Assembly (NCBI RefSeq): GCF_004682015.1
Contig: NZ_SMLM01000001.1
Coordinates: 2,480,001-2,544,000, forward strand
Origin: Ramlibacter henchirensis
GTDB taxonomy: Bacteria; Pseudomonadota; Gammaproteobacteria; Burkholderiales; Burkholderiaceae_C
Reading direction: 5' to 3'
Length of the DNA stretch: 64,000 nucleotides
The notes below the pieces were generated by a model. It was given only the letters and a program-made list of their open reading frames with translations. It had not been told where the DNA came from and made no database searches. Every line of letters starts with the position of its first letter. Within the stretch, counting starts at the first letter, position 1. The translations under genes were made by a program, and so were the position numbers. Positions 10,573-21,445 of the stretch are shown piece after piece.

Positions 10573-11985
10573 ATGGCTGAATTCAAGGAAATCTCCCCGA
10601 ACGCGACGATGGGCCAGAAACTGGCCAACTGGTTCGACAACCGCTACCCGTCGGCGGGGCTGTTCTACAAGGCGCACCTGTCCGAGTACTACGCGCCCAA
10701 GAACTTCAATTTCTGGTACTTCTTCGGCTCGCTCGCGCTGCTGGTGCTGGTGATCCAGATCGTCACCGGCATCTTCCTGGTGATGCACTACAAGCCGGAC
10801 GCCAGCACGGCGTTCGCCTCCGTCGAGTACATCATGCGCGACGTTCCCTGGGGCTGGCTGGTGCGCTACATGCACTCGACCGGCGCCTCGGCGTTCTTCA
10901 TCGTCGTGTACCTGCACATGTTCAAGGCCTTGATGTACGGCAGCTACCGCAAGCCGCGCGAACTGGTCTGGATCTTCGGCTGCGCCATCTTCCTGACGCT
11001 GATGGCCGAAGCCTTCATGGGCTACCTGCTGCCGTGGGGCCAGATGTCCTACTGGGGTGCGCAGGTGATCGTGAACCTGTTCTCCGCGATTCCGTTCATC
11101 GGCCCCGACCTGGCGCTGCTGATCCGCGGCGACTACGTGGTGAGCGACGCCACCCTCAACCGCTTCTTCAGCTTCCACGTCATCGCCGTGCCGCTGGTGC
11201 TGCTGGGACTGGTGGTGGCGCACATCCTGGCGCTGCACGACGTCGGCTCCAACAACCCCGACGGCGTGGAGATCAAGGGCCCGCAGGCGCCCAGGGACGC
11301 CAGCGGCAGGCCGGTAGACGGCATCCCCTTCCACCCGTACTACACCGTGCACGACATCATGGGCGTGTCGGTGTTCCTGATGATCTTCTCGGCGGTGATC
11401 TTCTTCGCGCCCGAGTTCGGCGGCTACTTCCTCGAGTACAACAACTTCATCCCGGCCGACCCGCTGAAGACGCCGCCGCACATCGCGCCGGTCTGGTACT
11501 TCACGCCGTACTACTCGATGCTGCGGGCCATCACGACGGACATGATGTACGTGCTGGTGCTGTTCGTCGCGCTGGCGGCCGCCTTCGTGCTGCTGCGCTC
11601 CCGCATGGGCATGATCGGCAAGGCCGTCGCGCTCGTCGCCGCCGCCCTGGGCATCCTGCTGATGCTGGTGCTGGACCCCAAGTTCTGGGGCGTGGTGGTG
11701 ATGGGCGCGGCGGTGATCATCCTGTTCTTCCTGCCCTGGCTGGACAACAGCCCGGTCAAGTCGATCCGCTACCGCCCGGGCTGGCACAAGTGGGTGTACG
11801 CCGCGTTCGTGGCCGTGTTCCTGGTGCTGGGCTACCTGGGCGTGCAGCCGCCGTCGGAGGTCGGGCAGCTCGTTTCGCAGATCGGCACCGTCCTGTACTT
11901 CGGCTTCTTCTTGCTGATGCCCTGGTGGAGCCGGCTGGGCGAGTTCAAGCCCGTCCCCGATCGCATCACCTTCGCCGCGCACTGA
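10573..11985 (+). CDS. petB: Ubiquinol-cytochrome c reductase cytochrome b subunit
   Basis: The 470-residue, di-heme membrane subunit of complex III that holds the quinol oxidation and reduction sites. Heme-ligand histidines appear at H101/H115 (MHSTGASAFF, YLHMF) and H202/H217 (FFSFHVIAVP, VVAHILALH); the 14- and 15-residue spacings are common in beta/gamma-proteobacteria. The PEF(G) part of the Qo site is in FFAPEFGGYF. The C-terminal part has further hydrophobic segments. It lies between petA and petC with gaps of 13 and 19 bases. Confidence 0.97.
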   Translation: MAEFKEISPNATMGQKLANWFDNRYPSAGLFYKAHLSEYYAPKNFNFWYFFGSLALLVLVIQIVTGIFLVMHYKPDASTAFASVEYIMRDVPWGWLVRYMHSTGASAFFIVVYLHMFKALMYGSYRKPRELVWIFGCAIFLTLMAEAFMGYLLPWGQMSYWGAQVIVNLFSAIPFIGPDLALLIRGDYVVSDATLNRFFSFHVIAVPLVLLGLVVAHILALHDVGSNNPDGVEIKGPQAPRDASGRPVDGIPFHPYYTVHDIMGVSVFLMIFSAVIFFAPEFGGYFLEYNNFIPADPLKTPPHIAPVWYFTPYYSMLRAITTDMMYVLVLFVALAAAFVLLRSRMGMIGKAVALVAAALGILLMLVLDPKFWGVVVMGAAVIILFFLPWLDNSPVKSIRYRPGWHKWVYAAFVAVFLVLGYLGVQPPSEVGQLVSQIGTVLYFGFFLLMPWWSRLGEFKPVPDRITFAAH

Positions 11986-12004
11986 TCCCGGGGACACGAC
12001 CAGA

Positions 12005-12766
12005 ATGAAAAAGCTTCTCCTTTCCCTGGCCGTCGCGCTGTCGGCCCTGCTGGCTGCGCCCGCGCACGCGGCAAGCGAAGGCATCGCATGGGACCAGGCG
12101 CCGGACATGACGACCGACCTGCCGTCCCTGCAGAACGGCGCCAAGCTGTTCGTCAACTATTGCCTCAGCTGCCACTCGGCGGCGTTCATGCGCTTCAACC
12201 GCCTGCGCGACATCGGCCTGACCGAGCAGCAGATCAAGGACAACCTGCTGTTCACCACCGACAAGGTGGGCGACACGATGAAGGCCGCCATCGACCCCAA
12301 GCAGGCCAAGGAATGGTTCGGCGCCAACCCGCCCGACCTGACGCTGATCGCGCGCTCCCGCTCCGGCCACGGCGGCACGGGCGCCGATTACCTCTACACG
12401 TTCCTGCGCACCTTCTACCGCGACCCCACCAAGCCCACGGGCTGGAACAACCTGGTGTTTCCCAACGTCGGCATGCCGCATGTCCTGTGGGAGCTGCAGG
12501 GCATCCGTGAGCCGGTGTTCGACACCGTCACTTCGCACGGCCACGAGACCCAGGTGTTCAAGGGCTGGAAGCAGGTCACTCCCGGCACGATGTCGCCGGT
12601 GCAGTACGACGAGGCGATCGCCGGCCTTGTGGGCTACCTGCAGTGGATGGCCGAGCCGGCGCAGAACACCCGCGTGCGCGTCGGCGTTTGGGTCCTGATG
12701 TTCCTGCTGGTCTTCACGGTGATCGCCTGGCGCCTGAACGCGGCCTTCTGGAAGGAAGTCCGATAG
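12005..12766 (+). CDS. petC: Cytochrome c1
   Basis: The 253-residue periplasmic heme c subunit of the bc1 complex. It has a cleavable signal peptide (ending AAPAHA near residue 22), the heme-binding CLSCH at residues 53-57, a likely axial Met in PNVGMPHVLW, and a C-terminal membrane anchor (VWVLMFLLVFTVIAWRL). It is the last gene of petABC and is followed by a strong hairpin terminator at 12812-12838. Confidence 0.96.
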   Translation: MKKLLLSLAVALSALLAAPAHAASEGIAWDQAPDMTTDLPSLQNGAKLFVNYCLSCHSAAFMRFNRLRDIGLTEQQIKDNLLFTTDKVGDTMKAAIDPKQAKEWFGANPPDLTLIARSRSGHGGTGADYLYTFLRTFYRDPTKPTGWNNLVFPNVGMPHVLWELQGIREPVFDTVTSHGHETQVFKGWKQVTPGTMSPVQYDEAIAGLVGYLQWMAEPAQNTRVRVGVWVLMFLLVFTVIAWRLNAAFWKEVR

Positions 12767-12811
12767 ACACGCGGGAGCGCTGTCCGGCGGCGCCGGCTCG
12801 CCTCCTCACGG

Positions 12812-12838
12812 ACACGGTCGGCTCGCCGACCGTGTTTT
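12812..12838 (+). terminator. Rho-independent terminator after petABC
   Basis: Perfect 11-bp inverted repeat (ACACGGTCGGC at 12812-12822 with its complement at 12825-12835), running directly into a short T-run (TTTT at 12835-12838). It lies 46 bases after the petC stop and 25 bases before sspA, so it separates the bc1 operon from sspAB. Confidence 0.85.
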
Positions 12839-12862
12839 CACTTTTGCCAAGGAGCCATTGAC

Positions 12863-13474
12863 ATGATGGTGCTGTACTCGGGAACCACCTGCCCGTTTTC
12901 CCACCGCTGCCGCTTCGTCCTGTTCGAAAAGGGCATGGACTTCGAGATCCGCGACGTCGACCTCTACAACAAGCCGGAGGACATCAACGTCATGAACCCG
13001 TACGGCCAGGTCCCCATCCTGGTCGAGCGCGACCTGATCCTGTACGAGTCGAACATCATCAACGAGTACATCGACGAGCGCTTCCCGCATCCGCAGCTGA
13101 TGCCCGGCGATCCGGTGGACCGCGCGCGCGTGCGGCTGTTCCTCCTCAACTTCGAGAAGGAGCTGTTCGTCCACGTGAGCACGCTCGAGTCGCGCGCCGC
13201 CAAGGGCAACGAGAAGGCGCTGGAGAAGGCCCGCTCGCACATCCGCGACCGTCTGACGCAGCTGGCGCCCGTCTTCCTCAAGAACAAGTACATGCTGGGC
13301 GACAACTTCTCGATGCTCGACGTCGCCATCGCCCCGCTGCTGTGGCGCATGGACTACTATGGCATCGAGCTGTCCAAGAATGCCGCGCCGCTTCTCAAGT
13401 ACGCCGAACGCATCTTCTCGCGCCCGGCCTACATCGAGGCGCTGACGCCGTCCGAAAAGGTGATGCGCAAGTAA
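12863..13474 (+). CDS. sspA: Stringent starvation protein A homologue (GST-fold)
   Basis: A 203-residue protein with an N-terminal thioredoxin-like GST domain (residues 1-78: VLYSGTTCPFSHRCRFVLFEKG, NPYGQVPILVERD, LYESNIINEYIDE) and a helical C-terminal domain. SspA binds RNA polymerase and acts in stress and acid survival in E. coli; it lacks GST activity. Pairing with sspB downstream, and position after petC, are typical of beta/gamma-proteobacteria. AAGGAG precedes the start; two ATGs in tandem make the exact start uncertain by one codon. Confidence 0.94.
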   Translation: MMVLYSGTTCPFSHRCRFVLFEKGMDFEIRDVDLYNKPEDINVMNPYGQVPILVERDLILYESNIINEYIDERFPHPQLMPGDPVDRARVRLFLLNFEKELFVHVSTLESRAAKGNEKALEKARSHIRDRLTQLAPVFLKNKYMLGDNFSMLDVAIAPLLWRMDYYGIELSKNAAPLLKYAERIFSRPAYIEALTPSEKVMRK

Positions 13475-13504
13475 TCATGGCCCCCACGCTTGCCACTTCG
13501 TGTG

Positions 13505-13561
13505 CTGCGCTGCCCCCCGAGGGGGCCGCAGTCGCCTTGGGGCGGCCCGGCGGCGACTGTC
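13505..13561 (+). repeat. GC-rich palindromic intergenic element between sspA and sspB
   Basis: Contains a CCCCCGAGGGGG palindrome and an 8-bp inverted repeat (CAGTCGCC at 13529-13536 pairing with GGCGACTG at 13552-13559). The sequence resembles, in composition and in the C-run/GAGGG block, the elements at 22277-22354 and 33058-33136, and I recognise the style as a dispersed intergenic repeat of Comamonadaceae. It fills nearly all of the 99-base sspA-sspB gap. Confidence 0.5.
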
Positions 13562-13573
13562 GCGCCAACTAGG

Positions 13574-14074
13574 ATGAACGCACTGGAGTCGACGTCCACG
13601 CGCCCGTACCTGATCCGGGCCCTGTACGACTGGTGCACCGACAACGGGCTGACGCCCTATGTCGCGGTGCAGGTGGACGACACCGTCCAGGTCCCGCGCG
13701 AGTACGTCAAGAACGGCGAGATCGTGCTGAACATCAGCTTCGACGCCACCAGCTCGCTCAAGCTGGGCAACGAGTTCATCGAGTTCAAGGCCCGGTTCGC
13801 CGGCACGGCGCGCGAGATCATGGTCCCCGTCAACCGCGTCATCGCCATCTACGCACGGGAGAACGGCCAGGGGATGGCCTTCCCGGTGCCGGCGCCCGGT
13901 GCCGAGCCGTCCAGGCCTTCGCCCCTGAGCAGCGTGCCCGCCGCCGGCACGTCCTCGGACGAAGGCAAGGTGGTCCAGCTGGTCACGCCCGAGGCGGGTG
14001 GCGGCGGCGCGCCGGACGGCGATCCGCCCAAGCCCCCCACGGGGCCCCGGCCCACGCTCAAGCGGGTCAAGTGA
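13574..14074 (+). CDS. sspB: ClpXP adaptor SspB homologue
   Basis: A 166-residue adaptor that delivers ssrA-tagged proteins to ClpXP. The folded domain covers residues 1-100 (STRPYLIRALYDWC, NGLTPYVAVQVDD, NISFDATSSLKLGN, IYARENGQGMAF). A disordered Pro/Gly-rich linker follows, ending in RPTLKRVK, which matches the C-terminal ClpX-binding (XB) motif of E. coli SspB. I chose ATG 13574, preceded by AGG; an in-frame extension into the repeat element is unlikely to be translated. Confidence 0.94.
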   Translation: MNALESTSTRPYLIRALYDWCTDNGLTPYVAVQVDDTVQVPREYVKNGEIVLNISFDATSSLKLGNEFIEFKARFAGTAREIMVPVNRVIAIYARENGQGMAFPVPAPGAEPSRPSPLSSVPAAGTSSDEGKVVQLVTPEAGGGGAPDGDPPKPPTGPRPTLKRVK

Positions 14075-14107
14075 GCCCGGGACGCGCCCTGCGGCCGCGG
14101 CGCGCCC

Positions 14108-14113
14108 TAGAAT
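14108..14113 (+). promoter_or_regulatory. Possible -10 element of the tRNA-Thr gene
   Basis: TAGAAT lies 10 bases before the mature 5' end of the tRNA, the right distance for a -10 box. No clear -35 is seen in the GC-rich sequence upstream. Confidence 0.4.
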
Positions 14114-14123
14114 TTCCGGCCAA

Positions 14124-14198
14124 GCCGATTTAGCTCAGTGGTAGAGCAACCGCCTTGTAAGCGGTAGGTCGTCAGTTCGATCCCGACAATCGGCACCA
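14124..14198 (+). tRNA. tRNA-Thr (anticodon TGT)
   Basis: Folds as a complete cloverleaf: acceptor 14124-14130 (GCCGATT) pairs with AATCGGC, the D-arm is GCTC/GAGC, and the anticodon stem ACCGC/GCGGT encloses loop CTTGTAA with anticodon TGT at 14156-14158. The T-arm loop contains TTCGATC. The 3' CCA is encoded in the gene. It reads threonine ACA codons, which are rare in this GC-rich genome. Confidence 0.95.
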
Positions 14199-14246
14199 AT
14201 TTCACGCTTCCCGCCGTTCGGCTCGCTGTCAAGCCCGTCCGGCGGC

Positions 14247-14555
14247 TCACCTGCCCGCGGCCTGGACCCGGATTCTGATTGCTGTAACCTGCCATCCCAG
14301 GTCGCACAGCTGAGCTTGCAACGCAGGCAGTACCTGTCTCAGTTTCGCGGCCGCGGCGTTGCCTTCCACCAGCAGGCACCAGGCCGTTCCCTCGATGGGA
14401 CCGGGCTTGACGGCGGATCGCAATCCCGCGGGGAGGAGCGATTCGATCGCCCGGAGCCGTGCACCGGATTCCCGCGCCAGCTCCGCCAGCCTCGCCAGAG
14501 TGGGCGAGTCCTCGGCGGCCTGCTGCAGGGTGACGGGATGGAGTCTTCGGTCCAA
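14247..14555 (-). CDS. DciA/DUF721 family protein (putative replicative-helicase operator)
   Basis: A 102-residue protein (LHPVTLQQAAEDSPTLARLAEL... and C-terminal QVTAIRIRVQ) of the DUF721 type; DciA proteins load or operate the DnaB helicase in bacteria lacking DnaC. The gene next to M23 peptidase and secA is the usual place in betaproteobacteria. The only usable start in this frame is TTG at 14555: codons upstream contain no ATG or GTG before an in-frame stop. It starts 23 bases from the divergent peptidase gene, so the two promoters must overlap. Confidence 0.7.
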   Translation of the reverse strand: MDRRLHPVTLQQAAEDSPTLARLAELARESGARLRAIESLLPAGLRSAVKPGPIEGTAWCLLVEGNAAAAKLRQVLPALQAQLCDLGWQVTAIRIRVQAAGR

Positions 14556-14578
14556 AGGGCGGATGGAGGAGAAGCGAA

Positions 14579-15532
14579 ATGAACTTCATTATCACGGACG
14601 CCTGGCTCGCCAAGAGCCGCGCCATTCACCTGAGCGGCCGCCGGCTGGGGGTCGCGTTGTGCGGACTCTCGCTGCTGCTCGCGATGACGGTGGCGACGCT
14701 GTACCACTGGGTCATCCTCAAGGGCGCACGCGAGGGCTGGCCCGTCGTCGGTGCGATCGTGCGGCTGGTGGTCCAGGACGAGATCGAGCAGCGCGAGCGC
14801 TACATGCGCGAGAACCTCGACGCCATGGCTCGCCGCGTCGGCGAGATGCAGGCCAAGCTGGTGCAGCTGGAAGCGCTCGGCGAGCGCGTATCGGGCCTGG
14901 CCGGCGTCAATCCGGCCGAGATCAAGACCGTGCCCGCCCGCGGCGGCGCCCTGGTTTCCGGCCGGCCGCTTTCGATGGAGGAACTGCAGACCACGCTGTC
15001 CGACCTGGACGCCGTGGCGGACAACCGCGTGGACCTGCTGACCGTGGTCGAGTCGCGCCTCTTCGACCAGCGCGTGCGCAAGATGATGGTGCCCACCCAG
15101 CATCCCGTGAACGGCGTGCGCGCGGGTTCGGCTTTCGGCTATCGAATCGATCCCTTTACCGGCCGCTCGGCCCTGCACACCGGGCTGGACTTCCAGGCCG
15201 ACACCGGCACGGCCATCCTGGCCGCCGCCGGCGGCGTGGTCGTCACCCAGGAGCCGCACCATGCCTACGGCAACATGGTCGAGGTCGATCACGGCAACGG
15301 CCTGGTCACGCGCTACGCGCACGCCTCGCGCGTGCTGGTCCGCAAGGGCGACCTGGTCAAGCGCGGCCAGAAGATCGCCGAGGTGGGGTCGACGGGCCGC
15401 TCGACCGGTCCGCATCTGCACTTCGAGGTGATGCTCGACGGCGTGCCCCAGGATCCGCAGAAGTTCCTCAACGCGGGCGCCCACCTGCCCGGCATGGGTT
15501 CCAGCCGGATTGCCGCTGCGGCCCGGCGGTAA
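14579..15532 (+). CDS. M23 family (LytM-type) metallopeptidase
   Basis: A 317-residue cell-wall protein with an N-terminal membrane anchor (residues about 24-46), a coiled-coil stretch (about 65-100) and a C-terminal M23 domain. Zinc ligands are seen in HTGLDF (HxxxD) and in GPHLHFEV (HxH), so the domain looks catalytically intact. Substrate is presumably a peptidoglycan cross-bridge; it could be a regulator of amidases. A strong GGAGGAG precedes the ATG. It is divergent from dciA and 120 bases upstream of secA. Confidence 0.92.
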   Translation: MNFIITDAWLAKSRAIHLSGRRLGVALCGLSLLLAMTVATLYHWVILKGAREGWPVVGAIVRLVVQDEIEQRERYMRENLDAMARRVGEMQAKLVQLEALGERVSGLAGVNPAEIKTVPARGGALVSGRPLSMEELQTTLSDLDAVADNRVDLLTVVESRLFDQRVRKMMVPTQHPVNGVRAGSAFGYRIDPFTGRSALHTGLDFQADTGTAILAAAGGVVVTQEPHHAYGNMVEVDHGNGLVTRYAHASRVLVRKGDLVKRGQKIAEVGSTGRSTGPHLHFEVMLDGVPQDPQKFLNAGAHLPGMGSSRIAAAARR

Positions 15533-15608
15533 AATCTTCCCCTTTACCCCGGCTGCCGCTTGCGGCGGCCGGCGGTGACCCCCAACTGCTGCAGCATCTA
15601 AGGACTGC

Positions 15609-15643
15609 GCTGCCCTGTCGGGCCTTCGGGCCGGCAGGGCAGC
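15609..15643 (+). promoter_or_regulatory. Stable UUCG-loop hairpin in the secA leader
   Basis: Near-perfect stem (15609-15624 with 15629-15643, one bulged G at 15620 and one G-U pair) capped by a C(TTCG)G tetraloop. The right arm ends nine bases before the secA ATG and contains AGGG, the only Shine-Dalgarno-like run in the leader. The hairpin could hide the ribosome site or act as an attenuator; there is no poly-T tail. A possible -10, TAAAAT, lies at 15530-15535 over the previous stop codon. Confidence 0.55.
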
Positions 15644-15652
15644 ATCGCGTTC

Positions 15653-18439
<2,787 letters not shown>

Positions 18440-18470
18440 AGGCCACAGCGCGTGGCGTCCCGCGCGTGCT

Positions 18471-18492
18471 CACCTGTCAGGACTGACAGGTG
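18471..18492. promoter_or_regulatory. Perfect 22-bp palindrome resembling a lux box
   Basis: Arms CACCTGTCAG (18471-18480) and CTGACAGGTG (18483-18492) are exact complements around GA. The central 20 bases start ACCTG and end CAGGT, the layout of lux/las boxes bound by acyl-homoserine-lactone-type LuxR regulators. It lies in the 207-base gap between two convergent genes, so a transcription terminator hairpin is the alternative, though no T-run follows on either strand. A LuxR-type gene starts 1.3 kb away at 19764. Confidence 0.5.
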
Positions 18493-18646
18493 CTGCCGCC
18501 CGCTGCAGCGCGCGTTCCACTCCAATCCGCCTTCCATGCAAGGCCATATTTCCCGCCGGACCCTGCCCGCTCCAGCCGGCGGCCGCCGCGCAGGCTCACG
18601 CGCGGCGCGGGCGCAGGCCTTGGCCGTGCCCTCCTTTGAGGAGAAT

Positions 18647-19612
18647 TCAGGCGTCGATTCGGCGCTGCGGCTGGCGCGCCAGCCAGCGGCTGTAGCCGGC
18701 GTCCGCCAGGCCTTGCGCTTCCAGCGGGAACCAGGCGGCGAAAAGGGACCGGTCCGCATCGAGCGCCACGGCCTGTGCCACCTGGGGCGGCCGGCGCAGC
18801 GACTGGCTCACTTCCAGGTCGACCAGCTTGAGGCCGTCCCGGACGTCCTGCACCACGGGAGCGTCCACGCCTTCAAGCTGCGCGAGCTCCGCCAGGGCGG
18901 GCAGGCCCGCGCCGGTTTCCAGCTGCAGCCAGCTGGGGGAACCGGCAGCATCCAGGCCGATCACGCCGAAGGGGTCGCCGATCACGATGTGCTCCACCCA
19001 GTGCTTGTCGGCGAGCGTGGCGAGTTCGCGCTCGATCGCGGGGTTGCGCAGCAACGCGGCCTGCTCCGGGCGCAGCGTCGCGCGCCAGGTCTGGGCGTGG
19101 GTCGGATGCGGCGTGCCCTGAAGGCGATCCACGACTTCCAGCAAACGGGCGGCGATGTCGGCCGTCTGCTTGGGGATGAATTGCTGGATCAGTCCGGCGT
19201 TGAAGGCGTCGATGGCGACCTGGTCGTCGGCCTGGCCGGTGAGCAGCACGCGCGCGCCCGGCCAGTCGCCCAGTTCCGCGAGCGCCTGCAGGCCGTCCAT
19301 CTCCGGCATCGAGTAGTCCACCGCGCAGACGCTGGTGAGGGAGAACCTTTCGGTCTGGCGCGCCCAGTATTCGAGGACCTGCGGCACCAGCGGCCGGCCG
19401 GCCCGCCACTGGTCCACCAGCTGCTGCTGGTACCAGGCGTCGGCTTCCCAGAAGGGCCGTTCCTGCTGCAGCTGGCGGATGCATTCGCGCGGCTGCACGA
19501 ACAGCCTCGCGCGCCACTTGCGCGGCAGCATCAGGGCGAGCATCTCGAGATAGTCGGCGTCGTCGTCCAGGAAGACGAGCGTGCCGGGCCGTTTGAACAG
19601 CGGAAAGGTCAT
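18647..19612 (-). CDS. Response regulator with an enlarged receiver domain
   Basis: A 321-residue protein with receiver signatures: acidic cluster D16-D18 (FLDDDAD), phosphoacceptor Asp99 (CAVDYSMPEMDG), Thr125 (LLTGQAD) and Lys148 (QFIPKQ). The distance from the acidic pair to Asp99 is about 82 residues rather than the usual 45, so roughly 37 residues are inserted (a Trp/Gln-rich stretch near residues 50-90). The C-terminal 150 residues match no DNA-binding domain I know. I chose ATG 19612. It is divergent from the LuxR-type gene; no histidine kinase is adjacent. Confidence 0.75.
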   Translation of the reverse strand: MTFPLFKRPGTLVFLDDDADYLEMLALMLPRKWRARLFVQPRECIRQLQQERPFWEADAWYQQQLVDQWRAGRPLVPQVLEYWARQTERFSLTSVCAVDYSMPEMDGLQALAELGDWPGARVLLTGQADDQVAIDAFNAGLIQQFIPKQTADIAARLLEVVDRLQGTPHPTHAQTWRATLRPEQAALLRNPAIERELATLADKHWVEHIVIGDPFGVIGLDAAGSPSWLQLETGAGLPALAELAQLEGVDAPVVQDVRDGLKLVDLEVSQSLRRPPQVAQAVALDADRSLFAAWFPLEAQGLADAGYSRWLARQPQRRIDA

Positions 19613-19763
19613 GCGCCCTGGGTTCCCGCCCGCCGGCGCGCCGCTGTCCACATCTCCTGCGCCAGCGAGGATGTCGGATGGATCATGGGAGGGGCGGAAA
19701 GCTCAGCCTGGGGCACACGGAACTGCTATTGTCTCAGCCCCGTGCGAGAACACGACCGTGTCG

Positions 19764-20429
19764 ATGTCGAAACCTGCTAATTTTGACAGTTCGGATCTCG
19801 ACACCGTCCTGAGCGAATGGGTCAGCGCCTTGCGCGAGTCGTCGGTCGAGGCGATCGCGGTCCTCGGCCCCGACCCCTTCGGCACCAGCGACGACCGCCA
19901 GGTGGTCGCCGTCCATCCCCCGAGCCTCGACGCCGCCGCCCAGGCGCTGGCGCAAAGCCACGACTTCGGCGCGCGCTGGCGCGACTCGGACGCGCCGATG
20001 GTGGCCTGGCAGTACATCGCAAAGGCCGACCAGCACGCCGCCCGCTGGCGTCTGCTGTGGATGGCGCACGGCTTCCAGACCGTCGTGCGCGTCGAGTTCC
20101 CGCTGCCCGCGGGCCGCGCGTTCGAATGCTTCATGTTCAGCCCGCGTGAACTCAATGACCGGGCGGAGGCCGCCTCTCTGGTGTGGTCGGCGCTGAATGT
20201 CTGGCCGGTGGTGCGGCGCTGCATCGCCGCCGAGCGGTCCACGCTCAGCCCGCGCGAGCGCCAATGCCTGGTGCTAGCCTTCCAGGGCCTCACCGCGAAG
20301 GAAAGCGCCCTGCAGCTGCGCTGCTCCGAACGCACGGTGAACTACCACCTGGCCAACGCCATGGGCAAGCTGCGCGTCGACAGCAAGCTGGCGGCCATCC
20401 AGCGCGCCTGCTGGCTCGGCGCGATCTGA
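19764..20429 (+). CDS. LuxR family transcriptional regulator
   Basis: A 221-residue protein with a C-terminal LuxR/FixJ helix-turn-helix (LSPRERQCLVLAFQGLTAKE, SERTVNYHLANAMGKLRV). The N-terminal part (about residues 80-130: WLLWMAHGF.. and PLPAGRAFECFMFS) loosely resembles an autoinducer-binding fold, but its conserved Trp/Tyr/Asp pattern is not clearly kept. No luxI-type synthase is in the window, so it would be a LuxR solo. The ATG at 19764 is preferred; GTG 19758 is possible. It is divergent from the response regulator across 151 bases, which suggests linked control. Confidence 0.85.
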   Translation: MSKPANFDSSDLDTVLSEWVSALRESSVEAIAVLGPDPFGTSDDRQVVAVHPPSLDAAAQALAQSHDFGARWRDSDAPMVAWQYIAKADQHAARWRLLWMAHGFQTVVRVEFPLPAGRAFECFMFSPRELNDRAEAASLVWSALNVWPVVRRCIAAERSTLSPRERQCLVLAFQGLTAKESALQLRCSERTVNYHLANAMGKLRVDSKLAAIQRACWLGAI

Positions 20430-20505
20430 TCGGCGGCTCTGCCGCGCCGCGGGAAAGCCGCCGCCGGAGCGGTATATTGGCGCCCACCCCTCGCCACCCC
20501 CGCCC

Positions 20506-21441
20506 ATGGACACCTCCAACGAACGTACGGCTTCCCTCATGACGCCGGCCAAGCTGGCGCAAGTGGCGTCCACCGTCAGGGCGCCGATCTCGCCGGCGGC
20601 CTTCCTGGACCAGATGGCGGCCGATGCCGGCCACCAGCACGTCAACCGCCTCTCGGAACTGCGGACGCAGTTGCAGGAGCAATCCACCTCCTCGCGCGCC
20701 GCTGCCGTCGAGCCGGTGCTGGACCGCCTCGCGCAGGTGCTGCCCTCGCTGGATTTCGATCTGCTGCAGCCCAAGGGGCTGTGGGCCACCGTGACAGGCA
20801 AGAACCGCACCGCGGGCGCCGAGTTCGCGGCCCAGGTCGAGGAGATCGATTCGGTGATCAAGACCCTTCCGGCTGAACTGTCGGCGCTGTTCCGGCAGGA
20901 GCAGCCGCACGCAGCCGCGGGCGACCGCACGCTGGTGGAGCTGGAGGTGGAATACCGCGCGCTGGACAAGATCATCGACCAGGGCGCGCGCTGGCTGCAG
21001 GACATGCGCAACCAGCTCAAGACGCGTGAGGCGCAGGCGGGCGCGGACACCGGCGCGCAGGAGCAGATCCGCGCGGACAACGCCCGCTGCGAGACGCTGG
21101 TGGCCCGGCTCAAGCTGCTGCGCGCGGCGGTGGCCGCCGCCCAGCAGGTCCACCAGCAGACGCGCGCGAGCGCCGACCGTCGCCTCGGACTGCAGGCATC
21201 CCTGCAGAAAGCGCTTGGCCAGGAGGCCAAGGAGTGGCGTTCGCAGCTCGGCACGCTCGCCCGCGCGGCGGCCGAGGGCAAGACGTCGGGCCTGAACCTC
21301 GACGGTCCGAAGGAGGCCCACAAGCACCTGCGCAGGCGCCTGGACAAGCTGCTGGCCGAATGCGAGCAGCTGCGCACGCAGGAAGATTCGCAGGCGCAGT
21401 GCCTGTCCATCCTGGGCGAGCAGCTCTCGGCCGCCGCCTGA
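20506..21441 (+). CDS. Hypothetical coiled-coil protein
   Basis: A 311-residue soluble protein, rich in Ala, Gln, Glu, Leu and Arg, with long helical/coiled-coil stretches (about 40-60, 110-245 and 265-305) and no signal peptide or membrane segment. A short ordered-looking motif near residue 85 reads [18 protein letters not shown] do not recognise a family with confidence; a weak resemblance to TelA-type toxic-anion proteins was considered. A -10-like TATATT lies at 20473-20478. The coaX GTG starts four bases after its stop, so the two are probably co-transcribed. Confidence 0.7.
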   Translation: MDTSNERTASLMTPAKLAQVASTVRAPISPAAFLDQMAADAGHQHVNRLSELRTQLQEQSTSSRAAAVEPVLDRLAQVLPSLDFDLLQPKGLWATVTGKNRTAGAEFAAQVEEIDSVIKTLPAELSALFRQEQPHAAAGDRTLVELEVEYRALDKIIDQGARWLQDMRNQLKTREAQAGADTGAQEQIRADNARCETLVARLKLLRAAVAAAQQVHQQTRASADRRLGLQASLQKALGQEAKEWRSQLGTLARAAAEGKTSGLNLDGPKEAHKHLRRRLDKLLAECEQLRTQEDSQAQCLSILGEQLSAAA

Positions 21442-21445
21442 AGGC

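Noticed and set aside
14107..14625. A 172-codon minus-strand frame over tRNA-Thr and the dciA-like gene
   Set aside because: It runs through the tRNA and is out of phase with the recognisable DUF721 sequence.
18452..19780. A 442-codon plus-strand frame opposite the response regulator
   Set aside because: The opposite strand has clear receiver motifs; this frame is their shadow and lacks family features.
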